Shown: one piece after another, positions 6,338 through 15,855 of the stretch | How the letters are laid out: each line of letters begins with the position of its first letter | How positions within the stretch are numbered: the stretch's first letter is position 1 | NCBI RefSeq assembly: GCF_900119735.1 | Contig: NZ_FPJW01000006.1 | Coordinates: 1 to 64,000 of the forward strand | Reading direction: 5' to 3' | Source: Marinospirillum alkaliphilum DSM 21637 | GTDB taxonomy: Bacteria; Pseudomonadota; Gammaproteobacteria; Pseudomonadales; Halomonadaceae | DNA length: 64,000 nt | Notes under the pieces: model-generated | The model's database searches: none | Told to the model about the DNA's origin: nothing | What the model saw: only the letters and a program-made list of their open reading frames with translations | Position numbers and translations under genes: made by a program

Positions 6338-9300
6338 ATGAATTTTTCTGCCTGGTCGATCCGCAACCCGGTTCCAGTCATCCTGCTGTTCACCATACTC
6401 ACGGTGGCAGGTCTCTTTGCATTCCATGGTGCCAGAGTCCAGAACTTCCCGGATGTAGATCTGCCGATGGTGACCGTTGTGGCCAGTTTACCTGGTGCAG
6501 CCCCGGCACAGATGGAAACCGAGGTGGCACGCAAGCTGGAAAATGCGATGGCCACCATGAATGGGCTGCGACACCTGCACACCGTAGTGCAGGATGGTGT
6601 GGCCACGGTATCGGCTGAATTTCGCCTGGAGAAACCACCTCAGGAAGCTCTGGATGATACTCGTGCTGCAGTGGCTCGGGTACGAGCCGATCTGCCTGCT
6701 GCCCTGCGTGATCCCATCATCAGACGGATTGAATTCAAAAATGAGGCGATTCTGACCTACACGGTGGCATCAGCGCGCATGGACGAAGAGGCCTTGTCAT
6801 GGTTCGTGGAAGACCAGATCACTCGGCGTCTGCTTGCTGTGCCAGGTGTTGGTTCAATCATCCGTGTGGGTGGCGCGAGCCGGGAAGTGCGCGTGGAACT
6901 GATCCCGGACAGGTTGTTGGCACTGCGCCTGAATGCCGCCGATATCTCGCGCCGACTCGCTCAGGTGCAGCGCGAGGCTCCAGGCGGCCATGTCCGGTTG
7001 GGGGGTGGCGAGCAGGCCGTGCGTACTGTTGGCACGGTGCATTCGGCTGAAGCACTGGCAGCGATGGATATCCCTCTGCCCAATGGCCGTAGCGTGCGCC
7101 TGGATCAGGTGGCCACGGTGACTGATACGCTGGCCGAGCGCCGCAGTGGCGCTTTTCTTGACGGCAAGCCAGTGGTCGGTTTTGAGGTCTTTCGTGCCAC
7201 AGGTGCCAGTGATCTGGATGTGGCCCGGGGTGTGCGCCAGGCTCTTGCCGAGTTGCAGAGGGAGCGCCCTGACCTTGAGCTCACCGAGGCCGTCAATGCT
7301 ATTGATCAGGTTGTAGAGAACTTTCGAGGCAGTTTGTTCCTGCTTATTGAGGGTATTCTGCTCGCTGTACTGGTGGTGGGGCTCTTTCTGCGTGACCTGC
7401 GTGCCACTCTCATCTGTGCAGTGGCTTTTCCGTTGTCTATCATTCCTACTTTCCTGTTCATGCAATGGATGGGGTTCACGCTGAATATCATCACCCTGCT
7501 GGCTCTATCGCTGGTGATCGGGCTTCTGGTGGATGATGCCATCGTAGAAATTGAGAACATCATGCGCCATATGGGGCAAGGCAAGGAACCTATTGTGGCG
7601 GCACACGAAGCGTCCGACGAGATTGGACTGGCAGTAATCGCCACGACTGTTACCTTGATAGCCGTTTTCCTGCCAACTGCTTTCATGCAAGGACTGGCCG
7701 GTAAGTTTTTTGTGCAGTTTGGCTGGACGGCCTCCATCGCCGTGCTTATCGCGCTGGCTGTGGCACGCTTGCTCACACCGATGATGGCGGCCTACCTGTT
7801 GAAAAAACCATCTCGGCCCCAGGCTGAGCCTTTCTGGATGGCCTCGTACCTGAAGGTTGCCCGCTGGACCTTCACACACAAGGGAGTCACGCTGGCAATC
7901 ACGCTGGCCTTCTGTCTTGCCAGTGGCATTCCCTTGCTCATGGGTACGATCAAGGGTGATTTTATTCCGCCGGGTGACCTGAGTCAGACCCGAATCAGTA
8001 TCGAGTTGCCGCCAGGCAGCACCTACGTACAAACACTAATGATCGCTGATGAGGCTCGCACCATCGTGGCAGCACATCCGCATGTGAAGCAGGTTTATAC
8101 CGCCATCGGCGACGGCAGTGGAGGAGACAACGCCATGGGTGGAGTTGCCGAGTCCCGCACGGCCCAACTTACACTGAACCTGACACCACGCAAGGAGCGT
8201 CAGGGCATAAGTCAGCAGGACATCGAACGCGAGCTGCGCATGCGCTTGCAAGCCGTGGCCGGTGCGCGCATCAAGGTGGCTGCCAGTGAAAACTATGTCC
8301 TGGTGCTTTCCGGCGAAGACAGTAAACTGCTCGCCCAGCATGCCTCCCAGGTGGAGCGGGAGTTACGCGGACTGGCAGGAATCGGTCAGGTAACCAGCAG
8401 TGCAGGCCTGCAGCGGCCTGAGCTGATTGTGCGACCGAATGCTGCGCGTGCAGCAGACCTTGGTGTAAGCACTGACGCCATCGCAGAAACCGTGCGGGTG
8501 GCCACACAAGGTGACTATGAGCAGTTCCTGCCCAGGCTGAACCTTGACCAGCGCCAGGTACCGATCCTTGTGCGATTGCCTGATGAGGCCATTCAGGATC
8601 TTCAGCTGTTGCGCCAGCTCATGGTACCGGGTACACGGGGGCCAGTGCCGTTGCGTGACGTGGCAGAGATCGAAATCACCAGCGGCCTGTCGCAGATCAA
8701 CCGGCTGAATCGTGTACGTAATGTGAATTTTGAGATTGAGCTTGACGGTCAGGCGCTGGGTGATGTTCAGCAGCGTGCCAGCGTCTTGCCCAGCTTGTCC
8801 CAACTGCCGCCAGGCTTGGCAAAGCACGACATCGGCCAGGCAGAAACATCCAATGAGCTGGGTCAGAGTTTTCTGCTGGCAATGGGTACGGGTGTGGCCT
8901 TTATCTACATCGTGCTGGTGTTGCTGTTCCGTACCTGGATGCAGCCGGTGACCATCTTCGGGGCACTGTTGTTATCTCTTCCGGGTATGATTCTGGCGCT
9001 GTTCCTGACTGGTACTCACCTGAGTATGCCCGCCATGATCGGGATGATCATGTTGATGGGCATCGCAACCAAAAATTCCATCCTGCTGGTGGAGTATGCC
9101 ATTGTGGCGCAGCGTGATCACGGCTTATCCAGACTCGATGCATTGCTCGACGCCTGTCGCAAGCGCGCACGCCCCATTTTGATGACTTCGCTGGCCATGG
9201 GTGCCGGAATGCTGCCCATTGCTCTGGGCCTCGGCGTCGATCCAGGTTTTCGTGCACCGATGGCCATTGTTGTGATTGGTGGCCTCATCACTTCCACTTT

Positions 9301-9376
9301 CCTGAGCCTGCTGGTAATCCCCGTACTCTACGAAGTGGTGGACGACTTCGTTCTGCGTTTTGTGCCGAGACGATAG
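6338..9376 (+). CDS. RND-family efflux transporter
   Basis: A 1012-residue proton-driven inner-membrane exporter of the AcrB superfamily. The start MNFSAWSIRNPVPVILLF is TM1 and has AAGGAG just upstream. Proton-relay residues are visible: two adjacent aspartates in TM4 (LVIGLLVDDAIVEIENI) and a lysine in TM10 (GIATKNSILLVEYA). Two large periplasmic loops follow TM1 and TM7. The sequence is closest in feel to the shorter MexK/VexF-like members rather than AcrB, but the substrate is not readable. No outer-membrane factor is encoded in the operon, so a TolC-type channel from elsewhere must be used. Confidence 0.93.
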   Translation: MNFSAWSIRNPVPVILLFTILTVAGLFAFHGARVQNFPDVDLPMVTVVASLPGAAPAQMETEVARKLENAMATMNGLRHLHTVVQDGVATVSAEFRLEKPPQEALDDTRAAVARVRADLPAALRDPIIRRIEFKNEAILTYTVASARMDEEALSWFVEDQITRRLLAVPGVGSIIRVGGASREVRVELIPDRLLALRLNAADISRRLAQVQREAPGGHVRLGGGEQAVRTVGTVHSAEALAAMDIPLPNGRSVRLDQVATVTDTLAERRSGAFLDGKPVVGFEVFRATGASDLDVARGVRQALAELQRERPDLELTEAVNAIDQVVENFRGSLFLLIEGILLAVLVVGLFLRDLRATLICAVAFPLSIIPTFLFMQWMGFTLNIITLLALSLVIGLLVDDAIVEIENIMRHMGQGKEPIVAAHEASDEIGLAVIATTVTLIAVFLPTAFMQGLAGKFFVQFGWTASIAVLIALAVARLLTPMMAAYLLKKPSRPQAEPFWMASYLKVARWTFTHKGVTLAITLAFCLASGIPLLMGTIKGDFIPPGDLSQTRISIELPPGSTYVQTLMIADEARTIVAAHPHVKQVYTAIGDGSGGDNAMGGVAESRTAQLTLNLTPRKERQGISQQDIERELRMRLQAVAGARIKVAASENYVLVLSGEDSKLLAQHASQVERELRGLAGIGQVTSSAGLQRPELIVRPNAARAADLGVSTDAIAETVRVATQGDYEQFLPRLNLDQRQVPILVRLPDEAIQDLQLLRQLMVPGTRGPVPLRDVAEIEITSGLSQINRLNRVRNVNFEIELDGQALGDVQQRASVLPSLSQLPPGLAKHDIGQAETSNELGQSFLLAMGTGVAFIYIVLVLLFRTWMQPVTIFGALLLSLPGMILALFLTGTHLSMPAMIGMIMLMGIATKNSILLVEYAIVAQRDHGLSRLDALLDACRKRARPILMTSLAMGAGMLPIALGLGVDPGFRAPMAIVVIGGLITSTFLSLLVIPVLYEVVDDFVLRFVPRR

Positions 9377-9447
9377 TTGGTAAGCTGAAGACAGCGACTT
9401 GCCTGGTGCATCTTGCATGGCCGAATGAGAGAAACTTTTACATCAAC

Positions 9448-10068
9448 TCACTTCTTCTGCCAGATAAGCAGTCGGTTGTTGGCGGGTAGGGGGTGATCTG
9501 CCGTTAGTTTGAAACCGGCGGCCTTGGCAAGGGGCTCAAGGATGTCCAGGTCTCTAATGCCCATGCCTGGGTCTTGTTGGCGCAGGTGGCGATCAAAACT
9601 TTCATTGCTTTCACTGGTGTGCTGGCCAGAGTAGCAAAAGGGGCCGTAGAGGCAGAAGTATCCCTGCGCTGGAAGGCGTTGACCCAGTCCATGGAACATG
9701 GCTTCAACGGCGGGCCAATGCATGATATGAGCTGTATTGGCAGAATAGGCTGCTTCCATTTCAAGTTCTGGCCACTTGGGCTGTAGTACATCCAGAACCT
9801 TGGGTAGCTGCAAGTTATTAGCTCCGGCTGCTCGGGCTTCTTCTATCCAGAGTCGGCATCCAGGTAGGTAATGGGCTTGATCTGTTGGCTGCCAGTTTAG
9901 CCAGGGTAGGCGGGGTGCAAAGTAAGCAGCATGCTGACCGGTGCCAGAGCCTATTTCCAAGACCTGGGCATTGGGGTGTGAGGCCTCTTGCAGTACCTCT
10001 TGCAGGACTGCCAATATGGGAGCCTTGTTGTTTTCACAGGCTTGGGAAAAGGGTTTTGAGATTTGCAT
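9448..10068 (-). CDS. DUF938 SAM-dependent methyltransferase
   Basis: A 206-residue class I methyltransferase-like protein of the DUF938 family. The start (MQISKPFSQACENNKAPIL) is characteristic, and the SAM-binding loop VLEIGSGTGQHAAYFA follows at about residue 36. The segments WQPTD, ANTAHIMHWPAVEAMFHGLG and YGPFCYSGQHTSESNESFD are hallmark DUF938 stretches. The substrate is unknown. I chose the ATG at 10068 because the family motif begins there. It converges on the efflux operon and stands alone. Confidence 0.88.
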   Translation of the reverse strand: MQISKPFSQACENNKAPILAVLQEVLQEASHPNAQVLEIGSGTGQHAAYFAPRLPWLNWQPTDQAHYLPGCRLWIEEARAAGANNLQLPKVLDVLQPKWPELEMEAAYSANTAHIMHWPAVEAMFHGLGQRLPAQGYFCLYGPFCYSGQHTSESNESFDRHLRQQDPGMGIRDLDILEPLAKAAGFKLTADHPLPANNRLLIWQKK

Positions 10069-10257
10069 ACCAGGGATTGTAGCAGTCTTTGGGTGGCATG
10101 ATGCAGCCATGACAGTACTAACTACTGATGGTAAGGAGCCAATGGCTGAGCGGTGAAAGATTTGGTGATTCGGTTGCTGGAAACCAACAAACTATTTCCG
10201 TGGCGATAAGCTACTATGCTATGGCAACCATTTTCAGGGAATACACACGAGGTCTTT

Positions 10258-10848
10258 ATGTCTGTTAGCGCTGATGAGTCCAATATCCTGACCGAGCTGC
10301 GAAACAAAGCAGAGCAACAGTTGCAGACAGGCACCACCCGGGCTGGTCAGCAGTGGTCGCTGGGGGTTGATGCCCTGCAGATGTTATATCGCATGTCCAG
10401 TGATCCCGGCAGAGCGGAAGACGCGTTAAAACTGCTCCATGAATTGCAGGTTCACCAGGTTGAGCTTGACCTGCAAAGTGAAGAAATGGCGACCAATGAG
10501 CGCGATCTGGCCGAGGATTTATCCCTTTATCGGGAACTGTATGATTCCGCCCCGATCAGCTTTTTTGTTGTTGATCTCACGGGTAAGGCCATACAGGGAA
10601 ATGCTGCTGCTGCCGAGCTGCTTGGTATTGGGTTTAATGAGTTACCCGGGCAGGATTTTGGCACTTTTCTGATCCCTCAAAACCGACCCCTGCTGCTCGA
10701 TTTGTTAAAACGGGTGGCACAGAGTGGTAACAAAGACTTTTGCATCGTAGAGCAGGCTAAGGACAAAAAAGGGTCTCGTGGCCTGCGGCTTATGGCATCA
10801 ACCTGTTCAAGACATGAACACCTGTTGTTAGCCTGCTGTGAGTGCTGA
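10258..10848 (+). CDS. PAS-domain sensor protein coupled to cheBR
   Basis: A 196-residue cytoplasmic protein. The first half is helical and contains LLHELQVHQVELDLQSEEM, a helix common ahead of PAS domains in chemotaxis-like sensor proteins. A PAS domain follows (LYRELYDSAPISFFVVDLTGKAIQGNAAAAELLGI). It has no output domain. The stop overlaps the GTG of the CheB-CheR fusion by 11 bases, so the two are co-translated and probably work together. The ATG at 10258 with GAGG nearby is preferred over an earlier ATG. Confidence 0.85.
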   Translation: MSVSADESNILTELRNKAEQQLQTGTTRAGQQWSLGVDALQMLYRMSSDPGRAEDALKLLHELQVHQVELDLQSEEMATNERDLAEDLSLYRELYDSAPISFFVVDLTGKAIQGNAAAAELLGIGFNELPGQDFGTFLIPQNRPLLLDLLKRVAQSGNKDFCIVEQAKDKKGSRGLRLMASTCSRHEHLLLACCEC

Positions 10849-13390
10849 ATCCACGCGTATTGTAGGGCTTGGCGCATCTGCTGGTGGTCTGGCTCCGCTG
10901 GAAGCCTTTCTTGCCGGAATCCCGCCTGAAAGTAATATGGCCTATGTGGTGGTGCAGCATCTTGATCCCAACCATAAAGCGTTGCTGACAGAACTGCTGC
11001 AGCGTGTCACCCATATGCCCGTGCGTGAAGCAACTCAGGGCATGTCCATCAAGCCCAACTGCGTGTATGTGATTCCACCGAATACCGAGCTGAGTGTGGT
11101 TGATGGTTCACTGCACCTGGCCAGGCCGGTGGAGCCCAGAGGTTTGCGTTTACCCATTAATGTGCTGTTTTCATCCCTGGCCAGTGCTCTGGGGGAGCGT
11201 GCCATCGGGGTTGTTTTGTCTGGCATGGGATCTGACGGCACACTGGGTCTGCAGGCAATCAAGAGTGTTGGTGGTTTAACGGCTGTGCAGCAGCCCGATA
11301 CGGCACAGTACGATGCCATGCCACAAAGTGCCATCGCTGCTGACTGTGTTGATATCCTTGCCCCTCCCGGTGATTTGCCTGCCCGCATCCTGTCCTGCCT
11401 TGCCCAGGAGCCGGATCAAAACACCCCGGACGTGCATTCGGTGGAGCCTGATGCAAGGTCAACACCCTTGCAGCGGATTTTGCGCTTGTTGCAAGAGCGA
11501 ACCCGTCATGATTTTTCGCTCTACAAACCCAGCACACTGCACCGTCGCATTGAGCGGCGCATGGGAATCCACGAAATTGCCACTTTATCCCACTACGCGG
11601 ATTTTCTGGAGCATAATCCCCAGGAGATCGACCTGCTGTTTAAAGAGGTGCTGATTGGGGTAACCCGTTTTTTCCGTGATACTGCGGTCTGGCAGCATCT
11701 GGCGGAAACCACTCTGGCAGAACTGCTGGCGCGAGATTCTGGAGCGTCTCATCTGCGTGCCTGGGTGGTGGGTTGTTCAACGGGTGAAGAGGCTTATTCC
11801 CTTGCCATGATTTTTACTGAGGTGCTGGAGAAACTGCCACAGCCGCATGGTTTTACCCTGCAGATTTTTGCCTCTGACCTGAGCCCGGATGCCATCGCCA
11901 CTGCCCGGCGCGGTTATTACCCTGCAGAAATCAGCAGCAGTGTTTCGGCGGAGCGCCTGGCGCGTTTTTTCAGCCCCCGCAACAAGGGCTACCAGATTAA
12001 CAGCGATATCCGCGAGCTGGTGTTATTCGCTCAGCAGGATGTGGTGCTTGATCCACCCTTTACCCGCCTGGATCTGATCTCCTGTCGTAATCTGCTGATC
12101 TATTTTGATCCCAGCTTGCAGCGCAAACTCATTCCACTGTTTCATTACAGCCTGCGTGATGGAGGAGTGCTGCTACTGGGGAGTTCAGAAACGATTGGGC
12201 GTTATACTCAGTTGTTTAGCCCGATTGAATCAAAGCTGCGACTTTATCGACGCCAGAACAAGGTTCAGAGTGATACTGCCCGGTTACCGGTCAAATCTTT
12301 TCCACCCTTGTCCTGGATATCCAAGGAGCTTCCTGTGCCCCCAAGTTATTCCCCTCCTACAACAACGGATAATCTGCAAACGGCAGCTGACCAGGTATTG
12401 TTGCAGGTGTATGCACCCGCCGCCGTGGTGGTTAATGACGAGGGCGATATTGTTTATATCAGCGGGCGCACAGGAAAATACCTGGAACCTGCTGCTGGCA
12501 AAGCCAACTGGAATTTTCATGCCATGGTGCGGGAAGGTCTGCGAACGCCCATCGGCAGCGCCCTGCGTCAGATCGGGAATCAAAGTGAACCGTTACAACT
12601 GCAAACCCTGCAGGTGCAATTGCCCGGTGGGGGCACACAGAGTATAGATGTCACGGTACAAGCGCTGCGAGAGCCAGCCGCGCTGCGCGGCATGAAGATG
12701 ATTGTCTTCCGCGACATTGCACCGCCTCAGGCCGACCCGAAAAACAAGAACCAATCAAAAACAACCACGCAGCAGATTCATACCGCCGAGCTGCAACAGT
12801 GTCAGGATGAAATCCAGGCTTTGCGAGAGGAAAACCGCGCCTCCCGAGAGGAGCTGCAATCAGCCAACGAGGAGCTGCAATCAACCAATGAAGAGTTGCA
12901 GTCAACCAACGAAGAGCTGACCACTTCCAAGGAAGAAATGCAGTCGATGAACGAGGAGCTGCAAACCATCAATTCGGAAATGCAGACCAAGCTGGACGAT
13001 CTTGCCCTTGCTCAAAGTGATATGAGAAACCTGCTTAACAGCATCGACATTGCCATTCTGTTTCTCGATCAGAGCTTGAATCTGCGGCGCTTCACCGACC
13101 GGGCTTCAAAGATTATCAGCATCCGAGAGGGTGATATCGGTCGGCCTTTGAGCGACCTCACCACCACCCTGCAGTATCCTGAACTGAACGATGATGCTCG
13201 CAATACCCTGAATACTTTGGCGTTTTCTGAGAAGCAGATCGCCACCACTGACAATCGCTGGTTTACCGTGCGAATCATGCCTTATTGCCGGTTGGATAAC
13301 GTCATTGATGGGGTGGTAATTACCTTGCTGGATATTACCGAAACCAAGAAGCTGGAGCGGTCTTTACGAGAGGATTTGCAACAAGAGTGA
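10838..13390 (+). CDS. CheB-CheR fusion with C-terminal PAS domain
   Basis: An 850-residue fusion. Residues 1-190 are a CheB methylesterase domain with the triad Ser14 (GASAGG), His41 (VVQHLD) and Asp133 (GMGSDG), and no receiver domain in front. Residues about 210-470 are a CheR methyltransferase (SAM loop GCSTGEEAYSLA; SCRNLLIYF). Residues 650-720 are a regular heptad coiled coil, followed by a PAS domain (MRNLLNSIDIAILFLDQSL). The GTG start overlaps the PAS gene upstream. Such fusions often end in a histidine kinase; this one stops after PAS. No receptor, CheA or CheW is nearby, so the target of methylation is open. Confidence 0.92.
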   Translation: MSAESTRIVGLGASAGGLAPLEAFLAGIPPESNMAYVVVQHLDPNHKALLTELLQRVTHMPVREATQGMSIKPNCVYVIPPNTELSVVDGSLHLARPVEPRGLRLPINVLFSSLASALGERAIGVVLSGMGSDGTLGLQAIKSVGGLTAVQQPDTAQYDAMPQSAIAADCVDILAPPGDLPARILSCLAQEPDQNTPDVHSVEPDARSTPLQRILRLLQERTRHDFSLYKPSTLHRRIERRMGIHEIATLSHYADFLEHNPQEIDLLFKEVLIGVTRFFRDTAVWQHLAETTLAELLARDSGASHLRAWVVGCSTGEEAYSLAMIFTEVLEKLPQPHGFTLQIFASDLSPDAIATARRGYYPAEISSSVSAERLARFFSPRNKGYQINSDIRELVLFAQQDVVLDPPFTRLDLISCRNLLIYFDPSLQRKLIPLFHYSLRDGGVLLLGSSETIGRYTQLFSPIESKLRLYRRQNKVQSDTARLPVKSFPPLSWISKELPVPPSYSPPTTTDNLQTAADQVLLQVYAPAAVVVNDEGDIVYISGRTGKYLEPAAGKANWNFHAMVREGLRTPIGSALRQIGNQSEPLQLQTLQVQLPGGGTQSIDVTVQALREPAALRGMKMIVFRDIAPPQADPKNKNQSKTTTQQIHTAELQQCQDEIQALREENRASREELQSANEELQSTNEELQSTNEELTTSKEEMQSMNEELQTINSEMQTKLDDLALAQSDMRNLLNSIDIAILFLDQSLNLRRFTDRASKIISIREGDIGRPLSDLTTTLQYPELNDDARNTLNTLAFSEKQIATTDNRWFTVRIMPYCRLDNVIDGVVITLLDITETKKLERSLREDLQQE
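12848..12973 (+). repeat. Six 21-bp heptad repeats in the CheBR coiled coil
   Basis: Codons 671-712 encode six consecutive heptads of the type EELQSxN (EELQSAN, EELQSTN twice, EELTTSK, EEMQSMN, EELQTIN). DNA copies are near-identical (GAGGAGCTGCAATCA...). They form a rigid signalling helix between the enzyme domains and PAS and could vary in number by slippage. Confidence 0.9.
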
Positions 13391-13487
13391 TGGTAAATGT
13401 TTGCACTATTTATCAATATCTACTCTTTCGGTTGCTGGCCACCTGTTCGCAAGCCTCATTCAGGGTGCCTGGAGCTTGCAACACCAG

Positions 13488-14195
13488 TCAGTGCTCCTGG
13501 TGTACCTGACCAGGTATGTAGCACTCGCAAGCTTTTGCTTCCAGTCCGGTCTGGTTCACAATGCTGATATTTCCCCTTGTGTACTTTATGAGGCCAGCCT
13601 GTTTCAGTGTTCCTGAGGCAAGGGTTACTGCACTGCGGCGTACACCAAGTATTTCGGCAAGTTGCAGGTGTGTCAGATAAAAGTGGCCCTTTTGTCCACG
13701 GTCGTTTGCCATGAGAAGCCAGCGTGCCAGGCGGGCTTCAACCTGGTGTATGCGACTGCAGACGGTATTTTGTCCCAGCTGTACCATGAGCTGATAGCAG
13801 TATCGTTGCAGGCAACGTACGAGTGTCGGGTTGTTTGAGAGCAGTTGATGAAGTGCATCCCTGTGGATTCGGAGTGCACTGCCTGGCCCTGTCACAATGG
13901 CATCATGGGGTGCCTGTTCAGTGGCCAGCAGCAGTGTGGCACCGAGCATGCCTTCATGACCGATCATGCCGATTTCCATGGCAGGGTGTTTCGCCACGGA
14001 AGCAGTCACCGAGATGCAGGCAGTCACAGGAAACCAGGCATGACTATAGCGTTCATGCTGCGTACAAAGTTTTTCACCATCAACCAGATCAACCAGATCA
14101 ACCAGCTCGCAGTGCTTCATCAGGCTTTTGTATACTGTATCCGGCAGGTCAGCAATCAACTGGTTCGCTGCTGGCAGTCTGGGTATGGGTATCAA
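13488..14195 (-). CDS. Crp/Fnr-family regulator
   Basis: A 235-residue regulator. The N-terminal cyclic-nucleotide-binding-like barrel (YSHAWFPVTACISV, GMIGHEGMLGATLLL) lacks the Arg-Ser phosphate cassette typical of true cAMP sites. The C-terminal HTH is LTHLQLAEILGVRRSAVTLASGTL followed by GLIKYTRGNISI. This group, with FPxxxxIS and GxEGxxG, resembles the second Crp/Fnr gene next door. The start codon is TTG with no strong ribosome site. Residues 31-39 are an LVD triplet repeated three times, the result of a 9-bp tandem repeat. Confidence 0.88.
   Translation of the reverse strand: MIPIPRLPAANQLIADLPDTVYKSLMKHCELVDLVDLVDGEKLCTQHERYSHAWFPVTACISVTASVAKHPAMEIGMIGHEGMLGATLLLATEQAPHDAIVTGPGSALRIHRDALHQLLSNNPTLVRCLQRYCYQLMVQLGQNTVCSRIHQVEARLARWLLMANDRGQKGHFYLTHLQLAEILGVRRSAVTLASGTLKQAGLIKYTRGNISIVNQTGLEAKACECYIPGQVHQEH
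14079..14105. repeat. Three perfect 9-bp tandem repeats inside a crp/fnr gene
   Basis: ATCAACCAG occurs three times in a row, in frame, giving (LVD)3 on the minus strand. The corresponding site of a Crp/Fnr barrel normally holds one such triplet. Copy number could change without frameshift. Confidence 0.95.
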
Positions 14196-14343
14196 GGTTT
14201 ATGTTCCCGCAAATGTTTTAATCAGGGGGGCTGTCTGACAAGTTGGTATTGTGGTGCCGGTACGCTGGGGTGCTGCAATTGAATAGGCAGCGCAAGGTAG
14301 TCAGCGGATGTGCATTCAGTAATAATCTGATGATTGTCGGTTT

Positions 14344-15117
14344 TCAGCGATAGGGGCGTTGCTGGCGGGGTGGATAGCTGAATTCTTCGAACAGCCGATC
14401 AGACTCCTTTTTCACCACTGCATAACACTCGCAGCAGCGGTGCTCCAGCTCAGGGCGATCGAGCACCCTGATGTGCCCCCGGTGATATTGAATGATACCG
14501 GCGCTTTGTAGTTTACTGGCTGCTTCAGTGACACCTTCGCGTCGTACACCCAGCATATTGGCAATCAGTTCCTGAGTCATGTCAAGCTTGTTCCCCTTGA
14601 GCCGGTCCATGGACAGCAGTAGCCAGCGGCAGAGTTGCTGGTCTATTGTGTGATGTCGATTGCAGGCTGCAGTTTGAGCCATCTGGGTGATCAGTGCCTG
14701 GGTGTAGCGCAACAGCAGGTGATGCATTTCACCATGCCGGTCAAACTCGGCTTTCAATTGTTTGCTGTCGAGACGATAGGCATGTCCTGCGCTTTGTACT
14801 ATTGCCCGGCTTGGTGTGCTCAGACCACCCATGAACAGAGCAATACCAACGATCCCTTCATTTCCTACCACTGAAATTTCTGCTGAGCGACCGTCCTCCA
14901 TTACATACAGCAAGGAAACGATGCTGTTGGTCGGAAAGTAGACGTTTTCCATCACGTCACCAGACTCATAGAGCACCATACCAAGTGGCAGTTCAGTCAG
15001 TTTGAGATACGGATAAATGCGACCACGGATCTCTGCAGAAATAGCCTTGAGTAGCCGGTTGTCCTGTTGGCAGGGTATTTCCGGATCATCTGTGGTTTGT
15101 TGGATTGTTCTGGACAT
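14344..15117 (-). CDS. Crp/Fnr-family regulator
   Basis: A 257-residue paralog of the neighbouring regulator. It has an N-terminal barrel (GMVLYESGDVMENVYFPTNSIVSLLYVMEDG, VVGNEGIVGIALFMGG) and a C-terminal HTH (MTQELIANMLGVRREGVTEAASKL, then GIIQYHRGHIRV). The paired cysteines near the C-terminus (HRCCECYAVV) recall CECY in the neighbour (KACECYIPG), so both may carry a redox or metal site. The start at 15117 has AAAGGA eight bases upstream; the open frame extends further without a start signal. It is divergent from the small envelope-stress genes that follow and may control them. Confidence 0.9.
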   Translation of the reverse strand: MSRTIQQTTDDPEIPCQQDNRLLKAISAEIRGRIYPYLKLTELPLGMVLYESGDVMENVYFPTNSIVSLLYVMEDGRSAEISVVGNEGIVGIALFMGGLSTPSRAIVQSAGHAYRLDSKQLKAEFDRHGEMHHLLLRYTQALITQMAQTAACNRHHTIDQQLCRWLLLSMDRLKGNKLDMTQELIANMLGVRREGVTEAASKLQSAGIIQYHRGHIRVLDRPELEHRCCECYAVVKKESDRLFEEFSYPPRQQRPYR

Positions 15118-15333
15118 CAGGGTGGTCCTTTTGGCTGTGCGATGCTTATTGTGAGCTTGAGCCGGGCGTCTGTATGTACGAAACCGCACACAAGACTTGC
15201 AGGTTAGTCTACTGATTTGGTTGTTCGCTATCGCACAGACGGGTTCGAGTCCCTCCGGTTTTACTTGGCCCTGATGACCTGAGCGTGTCATCCCGATACG
15301 TAGGGTCACAGTCAACAATCGGAGTCCATCACC

Positions 15334-15534
15334 ATGAGCCTTCACCATATTATCGGTATTCTTTTGCTGATTGCCGGCGGAGCTTTGCTTTATTTCGGTT
15401 ATCAGGCATCCCGGAGAGTGGGAGAGCAGATTTACCAGAGTTTTGCTGGACGTTTCACGGATTCGACGACCTGGTATCTGATCGGTGGTGTAACAGCACT
15501 GATTAGTGGTTTGGTTCTGCTCATCAGCCGATAG
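15334..15534 (+). CDS. DUF3185 small membrane protein
   Basis: A 66-residue protein with two hydrophobic segments: IIGILLLIAGGALLYFGYQAS and WYLIGGVTALISGLVLLI. The start, the QASRRVGEQI linker and the FTDSTTWYLIGG segment match the DUF3185 family. Function is unknown. Members are small inner-membrane proteins often found beside stress-responsive lipoprotein genes, as here. A GGAG lies nine bases before the ATG. The divergent Crp/Fnr gene shares its upstream region. Confidence 0.85.
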   Translation: MSLHHIIGILLLIAGGALLYFGYQASRRVGEQIYQSFAGRFTDSTTWYLIGGVTALISGLVLLISR

Positions 15535-15589
15535 TTGCTACCTTACTTCACAATAAAAAAGACGGATCAACCGGGAAGGGGGAAAGGTC

Positions 15590-15736
15590 ATGCTTGAAAT
15601 AGTGATTTTTGTACTTCTGGCGTTGTGGATTCTGGGGTTTCTCAGCTCGCATACCCTGGGTGGTTTCATTTATGTACTTATGATCATTGCAGCATTATTG
15701 ATCATGGTTCGACTGGTTCAGGGTCGAATCCTGTAG
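15590..15736 (+). CDS. lmo0937-family small membrane protein
   Basis: A 48-residue protein starting MLEIVIFVLLALWILGF with a second hydrophobic segment (GGFIYVLMIIAALLIMV) and a basic tail. This pattern, including LGG between the two segments, is that of the lmo0937 family of small membrane proteins of unknown role. A strong purine-rich ribosome site (GGGGGAAAGG) precedes the ATG. It follows DUF3185 on the same strand with a 55-base gap, so the two may be co-transcribed. Confidence 0.85.
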   Translation: MLEIVIFVLLALWILGFLSSHTLGGFIYVLMIIAALLIMVRLVQGRIL

Positions 15737-15855
15737 CAACTGCCATGGTTGACAAAGTGTTCGACACCGTACAGACGCTGTTTGTTGCCGAGATTAGATT
15801 CCGCGGGTAGCCGATCAATCCTGTGAGTCGGTTTCACTGTTGAAGGAGTTGGATT

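Noticed and set aside
12802-12990. Open antisense frame with Ser-rich repeats opposite the CheBR coiled coil
   Set aside because: It mirrors the GAG/CTG-rich heptad codons; a shadow of the real gene.
15232-15258. A tRNA T-arm-like stretch, GGGTTCGAGTCCC
   Set aside because: No matching acceptor, D or anticodon arms can be drawn around it and no CCA follows; likely chance or an old fragment.
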